Below the pieces are notes generated by a model that saw only the letters and a program-made list of their open reading frames with translations, searched no databases and was not told the origin of the DNA. 64,000 bases of DNA from Meiothermus cerbereus DSM 11376 (lineage in GTDB: Bacteria; Deinococcota; Deinococci; Deinococcales; Thermaceae). The position numbers were made by a program, and so were the translations under genes. This document shows, piece by piece, positions 28,460 through 35,951 of this stretch. The stretch lies in NCBI RefSeq assembly GCF_000620065.1, contig NZ_JHVI01000022.1, positions 1 to 64,000 on the forward strand, read 5' to 3'. Position 1 is the stretch's first letter. Every line of letters begins with the position of its first letter.

Positions 28460-29647
28460 CTAGTTTCTAAACACCACATCCTCCCGCTGGAAGTTGCGGT
28501 AGGCCAGGTAAAGGGCCAGTCCAGCGTAGAGCAGGGTGGAAGCCCAGGTATTGCTGAGTTGAGCCACGGTAGCAGCGCCCTTGACAATAGAATCCAGCGC
28601 TAGCACCACGCCCACGAAGGGCAGGGCAAAATACCAGTCTTGCAGTTTGAGAAAATCGGAGAACTGAAGAAACAGGATGGGAATAATCATCACCAGCATC
28701 AAAGGGCTCATGTAGCTTTGGGCCTCTTTGAAGGTGCGGGCATAGAGGCCCAGCGAGATCATGATGGCAATCACCAGCAGGGCAAACAATACCGCCGTGA
28801 GGACGATGGAAAGGTAGCCCAGCGGGTCCAGGGCCAAAGCACCTCCCAACTGAACCGCGTTCCCTCCATTTTGGACTGCTTGAATCTGCACGGCAAAAAG
28901 ATTGCGAAACACACCCCCGCCCAGCAAGAGCCCGGCAATTGCAGCAAAGGTCGAGAGCAACGACATCACAAATACCGCCAGCCCCTTGCCCAGCAAAATC
29001 TGGACAAGCGGTACAGGGGCCGCCAGGAGGGCCTCGAGCGTTCCTTTTTCCTTCTCACCCGCCGTAGCATCCACCGCCACCGGCATTCCACCCGATTGAA
29101 TGAACACGATCAGGAAATATGGGATCAGAAAAGCGAACAGGCCCGCTGCTTGCTCCTGCTCGCGCGAAGCATCTTTGGTTTCGACCTGGAAAGGTTCCAG
29201 TACTTCTGGACTAACACCCTTGGCTCGGAGCTGCTCGGCCACTACCTGGTCTTTGTAGGTACTCAAAGCGTTCTGCACTTTTTCGACCACCAATGCGCTC
29301 TGGGTAGCCCCGCCAGAAAGCCTGCCGTAGAGAGTGTAGACGCCGTTCTCAAATACCAATGCGGCTTCCACCTCACGGTTCTGCACCGCTTGCTGGGGGT
29401 TGACAATCTCGATCGGCTCGACTCTGGCTTTCCTTAGCTCCTCCAGTACAACCGCTGGAACCCCAACCACCCCCACTTTCTGCACCGACTCCTGGGTTTG
29501 TCGCGCAGCATTGCCAAATAGAAGAATCGGCCCGAACATCAGCACCGGCATAATCACAATCGGCAGAATTATGGTAGTGAAGAGCACCCGGCGCTCGCGC
29601 ACCACGCTCAGCAGCTCCTTGCGGGCAATGATCAGGATTTCGTTCAT
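28460..29647 (-). CDS. ABC-2 type exporter permease (NatB-like), upstream paralogue
   Basis: 395 aa starting MNEILIIARKELLSVVRERR. Same plan as its neighbour: N-terminal helix, extracytoplasmic domain, EKEKGTLEALLAAPVPLVQI loop and C-terminal helices ending YLAYRNFQREDVVFRN. ATG 29647 lies 11 nt after the ATPase stop at 29659, so the two are coupled and form a NatA/NatB-like exporter. Substrate unknown. Confidence 0.87.
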   Translation of the reverse strand: MNEILIIARKELLSVVRERRVLFTTIILPIVIMPVLMFGPILLFGNAARQTQESVQKVGVVGVPAVVLEELRKARVEPIEIVNPQQAVQNREVEAALVFENGVYTLYGRLSGGATQSALVVEKVQNALSTYKDQVVAEQLRAKGVSPEVLEPFQVETKDASREQEQAAGLFAFLIPYFLIVFIQSGGMPVAVDATAGEKEKGTLEALLAAPVPLVQILLGKGLAVFVMSLLSTFAAIAGLLLGGGVFRNLFAVQIQAVQNGGNAVQLGGALALDPLGYLSIVLTAVLFALLVIAIMISLGLYARTFKEAQSYMSPLMLVMIIPILFLQFSDFLKLQDWYFALPFVGVVLALDSIVKGAATVAQLSNTWASTLLYAGLALYLAYRNFQREDVVFRN

Positions 29648-29658
29648 GCGCCTACCCC

Positions 29659-30381
29659 TCACGCGGCCTGTTCCAGACGCCGGATGAAGGCCCGCTCGAG
29701 GTTGCCCGAGCCAAGCTCGAGGGCTTCCTGCAGACTCCCTTCATATACCAGCAAGCCTTTGTCAATAAAGCCCACGCGGTCGCAGACCTCCTGGGCCTCG
29801 CTCATCACGTGGGTCGAGTAGATCAGGGTTTTGCCCAGATCCACATACGCCCGCACAAAATCGAGCAAGGCCCGCCGGGCAAACACATCCAGCCCCGCAG
29901 TGGCTTCGTCCAGCAGCAAGACCTGGGGCTGGTGCAGGATGGCCCTGGCGATCACAATTTTTTGCTGCATGCCGGTAGACATGTCCTTGACCTGCTTATT
30001 CAGTACCGACTGCTCGATGTGCAGCAAATCGGCAGCCCAGGCAATGCGCTCTTTGAGCCTGGGCCCCCACAGGTCGTAGAAGCTGCCAAAGAAGTCCAGC
30101 ACCTCGTAGCCGGTGAGCCGGTCGTAGACCTTCATGCCACCGTTGACGATGCCCAGGTTGCGGCGCACCTCCAGCGACTCTCGCACCACATCGTAGCCCG
30201 CCACCTTTACGCTTCCGGCAGTGGGCTTGAGCAAGGTAGCCAGCACCCGCAAAGTGGTGGTTTTGCCCGCGCCGTTGGGGCCCAAAAGGCCATACGCCTC
30301 TTTGGCCTTTACCGCAAACGAAATGCCCTTTACCGCCACGAACTTCCGATAGGCTTTTTGCAGGTTAGAGACTTCAATCAT
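29659..30381 (-). CDS. ABC transporter ATP-binding protein (NatA-like)
   Basis: 240 aa. Walker A GPNGAGKTTT near residue 36, signature MSTGMQQKI (a diverged LSGGQ), Walker B VLLLDEATAGLD and switch His STHVMSEAQE. Residues start MIEVSNLQKAYRKFVAVKG; ATG 30381 is used although the frame is open to 30420. Pairs with the permease directly downstream. Confidence 0.9.
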   Translation of the reverse strand: MIEVSNLQKAYRKFVAVKGISFAVKAKEAYGLLGPNGAGKTTTLRVLATLLKPTAGSVKVAGYDVVRESLEVRRNLGIVNGGMKVYDRLTGYEVLDFFGSFYDLWGPRLKERIAWAADLLHIEQSVLNKQVKDMSTGMQQKIVIARAILHQPQVLLLDEATAGLDVFARRALLDFVRAYVDLGKTLIYSTHVMSEAQEVCDRVGFIDKGLLVYEGSLQEALELGSGNLERAFIRRLEQAA

Positions 30382-30438
30382 GTTGCCCCCGTGTGCTCGT
30401 TCTGATTGCAGCAAAACCAACGCTCCGCTGGTTGCATT

Positions 30439-31266
30439 TTAGCCGGTACGCTTGAGTTTGCCGGTGCGCTTGGCCCACATCTCGGCGGTGTGGAAAACCA
30501 AAAGGCCCAGCGGAATCAAAACCACGCCCATCAGCAGCAAGATGCCCAGCTCGGGCAGCACCGAAGAAAGCGGAGCACCCACCAGTTTGTCGGGGGTGGA
30601 GTCGGGGTGGTTGATGCCCATCAGCTTGCGGCAGGCTTCCAGGGCATAGGTGGCCGGGCTCAGGTAGGCCAGGGGCTGCACCCAGCTTGGTAGTACGCTC
30701 ACCGGATAGTAGATACCCGAAACCAACAGCAAAATGCCCTGGAAGATGTTGGTGGCCTGGGCACCGTTCTCGGGCGACATCACCGGCAGAATGGCGGCCA
30801 TCAGACCCAGGCCCATGAAGGCCAGACTGGCTACCAGCAAGACCACCAGCACCCCCAGCAGGTTGGCCCCGTTCACCGAGACCTGGATGAAGAGCACCAG
30901 CCCCACCAAAATGACGATGGTGCGCAGCACGCTAAAGATGATGGCAAACAGCGAGACCCCCGAAAGGTGGATGAGCCTCGAGACCGGGGCCATAAAGGTG
31001 TACTCGAGCGTACCCTCCCAGCGCTCGTAGCTGATGGAGTTGGCAATCTCGTTGTACATGGCCGACAAAAACGACCACAACAGCACCCCCAGCAACAGCG
31101 TCAGGGTCAGGCGAAAGTCGTCCTGGGCCTTGCCAATGAGGGCAATGGTGGCCGAGTTGACGATGGCGTAAAACACGAACACCACTACCCAGCTCATATA
31201 GCGCCGGGTCAGGTGCCAGTCGCGGAAGACAAAAGCCCACATGGGGCGGATGTATCGTTCAAGCAT
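30439..31266 (-). CDS. ABC-2 type transporter permease
   Basis: 275 aa, six transmembrane helices; conserved segments SISYERWEGTLEYTFMAPVSR and VSGIYYPVSVLPSWVQPLAY are typical of the DrrB/YadH-type ABC-2 permeases. It follows the ATPase at 31345-32154 and precedes the second ATPase, so it probably forms the first exporter of the cluster. Substrate unknown. Confidence 0.87.
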   Translation of the reverse strand: MLERYIRPMWAFVFRDWHLTRRYMSWVVVFVFYAIVNSATIALIGKAQDDFRLTLTLLLGVLLWSFLSAMYNEIANSISYERWEGTLEYTFMAPVSRLIHLSGVSLFAIIFSVLRTIVILVGLVLFIQVSVNGANLLGVLVVLLVASLAFMGLGLMAAILPVMSPENGAQATNIFQGILLLVSGIYYPVSVLPSWVQPLAYLSPATYALEACRKLMGINHPDSTPDKLVGAPLSSVLPELGILLLMGVVLIPLGLLVFHTAEMWAKRTGKLKRTG

Positions 31267-31344
31267 AAAACTCCTTTCGCTCGGGGGCCCAGATTTCTGG
31301 CTATCTCTAAGCGCTTAAGGCCTCCGGCCACATCAAGCTGTCTA

Positions 31345-32154
31345 CTAGATGGTGGCCTCTTCGTCCAGCTCCTCGCCGGTAAGGGCAATAAAGGCCTCCT
31401 CTAAGTCGGGGCTCCCTGCCTGGCGCTTGAGTTCCTCAGCAGTACCCTCGGCCACCAGTCGTCCGTGGGCCAGAAAGCCGATGCGGTGCGAAAGGCGCTC
31501 GGCTTCGGCCATGTCGTGGGTGGTGAGCAGGATGGTGGTACCCTCGCGGGCCCGCAGGTCTTCCAGGAAGGCCTGCACGTCGCGACGGCTTTTGGGGTCG
31601 AGGCCGGTGGTGGGCTCGTCCAAAAGCAGTAGCGGCGGGTTGATGAGCAATGCCCGGGCAATGGCAATCTTCTGCTGCATACCCCGGCTCATCTCCTCGA
31701 TGGGGTCGCTAAAGCGGCGCGACTCGAGGCCCAGTTGCTCCAGAATCTGCATGGCCCGCTTTTCGGCCTGGCGGGGCTCGAGGCCGTAGAGCTGTGCAGC
31801 GTACAAGAGGTTCTCCCGCGGCGAGAGCTTTTTATAGAAGGCCGCATCCACGCTCACCCGGCCCATCTTGCGGCGCAACTCCCGCTCCCCTTCGGGGAGG
31901 GTATGCCCCAGCATCCGCACCGTGCCGCCATCGGCGGTGAGCAGGGTGGAAAGGATGCGAATCAGGGTGGACTTGCCCGAGCCATTGGGGCCTAAAAGAG
32001 CGTAGGTCTCGCCCTCCTGCACGTAAAAAGAAACCCCCTTCAGGGCCCATTCTTCCTTGAGGGGGGCCCGCAGTCCTTCGCGCTTGCGGAAAACTTTTTT
32101 GAGGTCGGAGACCTCGATGGCGAGCTTGGTTTGGGCGGGTATCAAGGTTAGCAT
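31345..32154 (-). CDS. ABC transporter ATP-binding protein
   Basis: 269 aa. Walker A GPNGSGKSTLIRIL, signature MSRGMQQKIAIARAL, Walker B LLLLDEPTTGLD and the switch histidine TTHDMAEAE. First gene of the exporter cluster, divergent from the TetR gene at 32504, which is its likely repressor (inference). Its start codon overlaps the stop of a 26-codon leader ORF (ATGCTAA). Confidence 0.92.
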   Translation of the reverse strand: MLTLIPAQTKLAIEVSDLKKVFRKREGLRAPLKEEWALKGVSFYVQEGETYALLGPNGSGKSTLIRILSTLLTADGGTVRMLGHTLPEGERELRRKMGRVSVDAAFYKKLSPRENLLYAAQLYGLEPRQAEKRAMQILEQLGLESRRFSDPIEEMSRGMQQKIAIARALLINPPLLLLDEPTTGLDPKSRRDVQAFLEDLRAREGTTILLTTHDMAEAERLSHRIGFLAHGRLVAEGTAEELKRQAGSPDLEEAFIALTGEELDEEATI

Positions 32155-32228
32155 AATTGAGTCCTGTATCTAAACAGCCAAGGCTTTGGGCTGGGGTCGA
32201 AGGTTGCTAAGAGTTCCAAAGAACACAT
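32148..32228 (-). CDS. Possible 26-aa leader peptide of the ABC exporter operon
   Basis: The ORF runs from ATG 32228 (MCSLELLATFDPSPKP...) to a TAA that lies inside the ATGCTAA at the start of the ATPase gene. GGAGG stands 5 nt before the ATG, a better ribosome site than that of the ATPase itself (AGGAC). The layout suggests translational coupling. No family match is expected for so short a peptide; it could be chance. Confidence 0.45.
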   Translation of the reverse strand: MCSLELLATFDPSPKPWLFRYRTQLC

Positions 32229-32245
32229 TTTTCCTCCAAACCGAT

Positions 32246-32265
32246 CGGCGGCCCGAAGGCCGCCG
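32246..32265 (-). promoter_or_regulatory. UUCG-capped hairpin upstream of the leader ORF
   Basis: On the minus strand CGGCGGCC-TTCG-GGCCGCCG: an 8-bp perfect G+C stem with a C(UUCG)G tetraloop, 8 nt before the GGAGG of the leader ORF. No T-run follows, so it is not a simple terminator; an mRNA-stabilising or attenuating role is possible. The rest of 32155-32503 holds only the TetR promoter and operator. Confidence 0.6.
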
Positions 32266-32464
32266 AGAAACGCTGAAGCGTGGTAAATGCGGATCGGGCT
32301 TGGGTCGCGCTTAGGCGCGAGACCAGAAGTTACGAATGACAATCGGGTTGCTCATGGTTCACCTACCGAGTTCAAGTGTACGCTTTGGTCAGATAGATGC
32401 GCAAGAGGAGAAGCTATACACCAATGTGATGCGCTGTACGGGCAGGCAAATGCGCCCGGCACTA

Positions 32465-32525
32465 TTGACGCAGCCATGCTCAAATCCTATACTCTGCGCC
32501 AAGGTGTCAAACAACCGTTCGTTTG
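32465..32525 (+). promoter_or_regulatory. TetR-gene promoter with candidate autoregulatory operator
   Basis: TTGACG (32465-32470), 17-bp spacer, TATACT (32488-32493), then the GTG start at 32504, so the mRNA is near-leaderless. CAACCGTTCGTTTG at 32512-32525 matches the palindromic consensus CNAACGNNCGTTNG, reported for TetR regulators of Thermus, at all but one fixed position. It lies just downstream of the transcription start, inside the first codons. Confidence 0.6.
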
Positions 32526-33109
32526 AAGTGGCCAAAGCAGAAAAGGTAAACCGCCGCGACGAAATTCTGGATGCAGCCGGTCAGCTTTTCAGCCGACAGG
32601 GGTTTCACGCCACTTCGATGCGGGATCTGGCTCGAGCCGTTAATTTGCAAGGTGGAAGCCTTTACGCCCACATCCAGTCGAAGGAAGAGGTATTGTTTGA
32701 GCTGGTAAATCGGGCTGCAGATGAGTTTTTGAGCAATGCTGAAGCAATACCTTCCGACCTATCACCCAAAGAGCAGCTCGAGCGCTTTGTGCACGGACAC
32801 CTCGCGGTCATCGTGCGCGAGCTGGATAACGCCACGGTCTTCTTTCATGAGTGGAAATTTTTGAACCCCGAGCTGCAACAAAAAATTACTGCCCGCCGGG
32901 ATGCCTACGAGGCCCACTTTCGCCGGATTATCGAGGCGGGTATTCAGCAGGGCCAGTTTCAGGTCGAGGATGTTCGGCTAGCAAGCCTGTTTATACTTTC
33001 GGCCCTGAACTGGACGTACCACTGGTACCGGCCCGGCGGCAAACTAACCCTCGAGTCCCTCTCGAGCCACTACTGCAGGCTCATTTTTAAAACTTTAGGG
33101 GCTGCATGA
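32504..33109 (+). CDS. TetR-family transcriptional regulator
   Basis: 201 aa from GTG 32504. The N-terminal helix-turn-helix is DEILDAAGQLFSRQGFHATS, MRDLARAVNLQGGSLYAHI; the C-terminal ligand domain resembles the FadR/AcrR-like TetR_C groups. The long upstream frame (to 32336) runs through the promoter and is rejected. GTG 32528 is an alternative start. Divergent from the ABC exporter operon, which it may control; acyl-CoA or drug ligands are possible but not shown. Confidence 0.88.
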   Translation: MSNNRSFEVAKAEKVNRRDEILDAAGQLFSRQGFHATSMRDLARAVNLQGGSLYAHIQSKEEVLFELVNRAADEFLSNAEAIPSDLSPKEQLERFVHGHLAVIVRELDNATVFFHEWKFLNPELQQKITARRDAYEAHFRRIIEAGIQQGQFQVEDVRLASLFILSALNWTYHWYRPGGKLTLESLSSHYCRLIFKTLGAA

Positions 33110-33159
33110 ACCACACAAACTCCCCAAGCCCTGCCAGCCTTGGGTAAAATCGGGTTCAA

Positions 33160-33846
33160 ATGCCCTATCTTCATCAGCCCGGTTTCTTGGAGCGACTTAG
33201 CGAATACGAGCGCGAAAGGCTGGCACAGATTTGCCCGCCCCGAATCTTCCAGCCCGGCGAGCTGCTGCACCGTGCAGGTGAACCCTGCCAGAGCTTGATC
33301 ATCCTGATTGAGGGCCAGGTAAAACTGCTGAGGATGGTCGCAGGAGGCCAGGAGCGCATCGTTTATGTGGCTGGCAGCGGCGACCTGCTGGGCATTAACT
33401 TTTTGGATCAGGACGCAACCCATACCAGCAACGCAGTCTGCCTGAGCCGGGTGATGATCTGTCCGGTGGGAAAGAGCCAGGTCGAGCAGGTCTCGCGTGA
33501 GTTGCCCAACGTGCCACTACGGCTGGCCCAGGTGCTGGCGCAACGGGTGACCTTGTTGGAGGGCCAGCTCGAGGTGGCTTCAGCTCCTGTAGCGTTTCGT
33601 CTGGGACGCGCCCTGGCCTGGCTCGCACAACGCTTCAGCGTGCCCGATTACTCAGCCTGGCGCGATTTACCCATGGAGCTCAAGCAAGAAGACCTGGCAG
33701 CCATGTGTGGAACCACACGGGTGTCGGTTACCAACAGCCTGGGCGAGCTCAGAAACCTGGGGCTTGTGCAAGGTACTCGAGGTCGGTATAGGGTCAATCT
33801 AAAGGCCCTCGAGGACTGGCTCGAGGGCTTTGGTGAAATGGCCTAG
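33160..33846 (+). CDS. Crp/Fnr-family transcriptional regulator
   Basis: 228 aa. Cyclic-nucleotide-binding-like domain at residues 10-125 (QPGELLHRAGEPCQSLIILI, EGQVKLLRMVAGGQERIVY) and a C-terminal Crp-type helix-turn-helix (LKQEDLAAMCGTTRVSVTNSLGE, residues about 175-200). The Fnr Fe-S cysteine cluster is not present, so sensing by that route is unlikely; the effector is unknown. TAAAAT (33145-33150) ends 9 nt before the ATG. Convergent with the P460 gene, their stops 1 nt apart. Confidence 0.9.
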   Translation: MPYLHQPGFLERLSEYERERLAQICPPRIFQPGELLHRAGEPCQSLIILIEGQVKLLRMVAGGQERIVYVAGSGDLLGINFLDQDATHTSNAVCLSRVMICPVGKSQVEQVSRELPNVPLRLAQVLAQRVTLLEGQLEVASAPVAFRLGRALAWLAQRFSVPDYSAWRDLPMELKQEDLAAMCGTTRVSVTNSLGELRNLGLVQGTRGRYRVNLKALEDWLEGFGEMA

Positions 33847-34299
33847 TTATCTGCGGCCCCAGGGTGTAAATACCAGGTCAGATGCGCTGGCCTGGCGGTG
33901 GCAGTCCACACACATCGCCGGGTTGGCCAGTGTTCCGCCCTGAAAAGTGTCTCCTTTGCGCTCGTAGGCTGCCCAGGCCCAGTCACCCGCTGTGTTGCTG
34001 CGCTTTTGCATCACATATATGTTGGTAACTTGCAGGCTTTGGGGATCAACGCGCTCCTTGACAAAAATGGTGCCCTGACCAAAGGGTAGCTTGTAGTTTC
34101 CGTTTGCGCCCAGCAGGCGGTCTGGGGTCAGGTTGACATAGACGTCCTTACCCAATGCGTGTGCACCAGCGGTATTGATTTTATTCACGTTTACCCGGGT
34201 CCAGCTTGCATAATTGCGGATATTTTCCGCCAGGCTCGACACCTGTCCTAAAACCGCCCCAACAAACAGCAATCCCGCCAACGCCATCCACTTTTTCAT
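33847..34299 (-). CDS. Cytochrome P460-like periplasmic c-type haem protein
   Basis: 150 aa. N-terminal signal peptide (MKKWMALAGLLFVGAVLGQ), a beta-rich body with DVYVNLTPDRLLG and GTIFVKERVDP, and a single haem-c motif CVDCH (C130, C133, H134) close to the C-terminus, the layout of cytochrome P460. P460 proteins oxidise hydroxylamine or related N-species or act in NO handling; activity here is unproven, and the lysine cross-link cannot be judged from sequence. GGGAGGAAG before the ATG is a strong ribosome site. Confidence 0.8.
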   Translation of the reverse strand: MKKWMALAGLLFVGAVLGQVSSLAENIRNYASWTRVNVNKINTAGAHALGKDVYVNLTPDRLLGANGNYKLPFGQGTIFVKERVDPQSLQVTNIYVMQKRSNTAGDWAWAAYERKGDTFQGGTLANPAMCVDCHRQASASDLVFTPWGRR

Positions 34300-34645
34300 A
34301 AACTTCCTCCCAGATTGAGGCTACCTTCTATCCCAGGAGGGCTGTGTATTGCGCTTAACCTAAAACTCGCTTATCGCACCCTTCGCAGACGTTGCTTCCC
34401 ATTCGGACAAAGCAATCATGTTGTGAGCAGCTCAATATTTGTGAAGAGGGCACTATATTGCTAAACATCCGGGGCGTTGTGCTTAGGCCAGCTCGTGGGC
34501 CATGGCCCAGGAAGCCTGCTCGCTGACCTCGCGGGCTAGGCTACCAGATCGTGCCTTAACGCTTACGCTTCCAGGGCCAGCCGGTGGGATTCATATAAGA
34601 AGCCCTTCTCCCCAGGGGTCTTTAGCAATTTCTCTGAAGAGCGCG
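34300..34645. other. Gene-free stretch with a short possible coding remnant
   Basis: No gene or RNA is recognised in this ~345-nt gap. On the minus strand a stop-bounded frame at about 34483-34590 encodes REVSEQASWAMAHELA before its stop. It has no start or ribosome site and could be the tail of a lost gene. The remainder is unremarkable. Confidence 0.3.
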
Positions 34646-35515
34646 CTATTGCACGTTTTGAAGCGCGTTTTGCAGCGCCTCCCCAAAGGCCTGGGGCTGG
34701 TCAATCCAGGGATAATGGCCCGCACCCTCAATCAGCTCGAGCTGGCCGCCAACCAGGTCGGCAATGGTCTGGGCTTCGGGGTAACTGCTGGCATCCAGGG
34801 CACCCAGCAAAACCGCAGTGGCTGCCTGCACCTCGAGCACAAAGGGGGTGTAGTCTAGCCGCCAAAGCCCGTTAAGCACAAACATACGTCCCGGGGTATC
34901 GGCCCCCACCACGGTTGATCCCTCGGCGATCCACTCATATTCCATGCGGCTATGCGGGCTGGGAAACAGCAGCCGGTCGAATGCAGCCTTTGGCTCTACC
35001 GTGGCAAAAGCCTCCTGCAGCAGCCGGGTTCCGTCTTCAGGAATCTCTAGGTCTGCGTTTTCGTCCATGCCCTTCAGTGCCAGCGCGGCCCGGTAAAGCT
35101 GGCGAGCCAGCCAGGGAAAGTTGGTCCAGGGGTTGATGAGCACCAGCTGCTCGGTGGTGTCGGGCGAGCGGCGGGCATAGTCTAGGGCCAACAGCCCACC
35201 AAACCCATGCCCCAGCAGTGTCCAGGAATTGAGCCCCAGGTGGTCGCGCAGGTGGAAAAGGTCGCTCACCAGGGCATCAATGGTAAAAAGTCCGGGTTCT
35301 TCTGGAAGGGCTGGGCTGCGCCCGCCTCCGCGCTGATCCAGGTAAATCACGCGGAAGCCCTCCAGGTACTCCTCCAGACCCTCCCGCAAGGTATAGCTGC
35401 TACCTCCAGGCCCGCCGTGGAGTACCATGATGGCCGGTGCATCCAGCGGGCCAGTGTCCTCGAGGTAGACCTCTACCCCATCGTCAACTGCAATCAAATC
35501 GATTTCTTCACGCAT
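34646..35515 (-). CDS. Alpha/beta-hydrolase-fold protein (proline-iminopeptidase-like) lacking the nucleophile serine
   Basis: 289 aa. Oxyanion segment HGGPGGSS, DQRGGGRS and the C-terminal His motif EGAGHYPWIDQP match the prolyl iminopeptidase/epoxide-hydrolase-like group. At the nucleophile elbow the expected GxSxG reads GHGFGG: Gly104 (codon GGG, 35204-35206) replaces Ser. Either the protein is not a classical serine hydrolase or it is inactive. The ATG is preceded by AGGTAAGG and, 9 nt away, by TATAAC contributed by the end of a MITE (35525-35530). Confidence 0.85.
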   Translation of the reverse strand: MREEIDLIAVDDGVEVYLEDTGPLDAPAIMVLHGGPGGSSYTLREGLEEYLEGFRVIYLDQRGGGRSPALPEEPGLFTIDALVSDLFHLRDHLGLNSWTLLGHGFGGLLALDYARRSPDTTEQLVLINPWTNFPWLARQLYRAALALKGMDENADLEIPEDGTRLLQEAFATVEPKAAFDRLLFPSPHSRMEYEWIAEGSTVVGADTPGRMFVLNGLWRLDYTPFVLEVQAATAVLLGALDASSYPEAQTIADLVGGQLELIEGAGHYPWIDQPQAFGEALQNALQNVQ

Positions 35516-35525
35516 ACCTTACCTG

Positions 35526-35656
35526 TTATACCGGATTCAAAAAGATAATCTTCAAACAAAAAGCGCTAAGAGGCTATCTTTTTGAATCCTAGAGCACTCC
35601 CTTCGGTCGGGTTAGTTCGTCACCGTTCGGTGACGAACTAACCGAATCTGGTATTA
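35526..35656 (-). mobile_element. Miniature inverted-repeat element (MITE), copy 2
   Basis: 131 bp, inverted relative to copy 1 at 25637 and nearly identical apart from a ~31-bp segment missing here. Ends are TTATACCGGATTC and GAATCTGGTATTA; TTA flanks both sides (TAA in element orientation). Hairpins: 35610-35643, with perfect 16-bp arms GGTTAGTTCGTCACCG around TT, and the GATTCAAAAAGATA / TATCTTTTTGAATC pair. It lies between two genes and its right end abuts the hydrolase start. Confidence 0.88.
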
Positions 35657-35665
35657 GACCCGCCA

Positions 35666-35890
35666 CTAAAAGACGCTATCCCGTCTCCCCTCCTCGAGCA
35701 ACTCAAAACTCCAGCTACGATAACCCTCGAGCCCCGTCGCGGCAGCCTCCATCTCCGGGCCAAAAGCCCAGACCTCGAGCAGGTATAGGGCCTGTTCGGG
35801 GCGATGCAGCAGCCGGTAGGGGTGTGGGTGCAGTCGGGCCAGTGCCCGCAGGGGTTCGGGGTTCTTGCCTTCTACAAAAAGCACCTTCAT
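35666..35890 (-). CDS. Hypothetical 74-aa protein
   Basis: Not recognised. MKVLFVEGKNPEPLRALARL, then a compact alpha/beta-looking chain (YLLEVWAFGPEMEAAATGLE) and a polar tail. No signal or membrane segment. It ends 10 nt before the MITE and lies downstream of the class II aldolase gene on the same strand. Codon use resembles its neighbours, supporting a real gene. Confidence 0.55.
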   Translation of the reverse strand: MKVLFVEGKNPEPLRALARLHPHPYRLLHRPEQALYLLEVWAFGPEMEAAATGLEGYRSWSFELLEEGRRDSVF

Positions 35891-35951
35891 CCGCCTTCAG
35901 TCTACCCTTTCAGGTCTATGCCGGGCCCTTCCCTGGGCCTGCCAAGGAGGC

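Noticed and set aside
32336-32503. Longer N-terminus for the TetR gene
   Set aside because: That region contains the -35 and -10 of the gene's own promoter and no conserved residues.
34483-34590. Possible gene fragment ending in REVSEQASWAMAHELA
   Set aside because: No start, no ribosome site and too short to assign; kept only as a note on the gene-free stretch.
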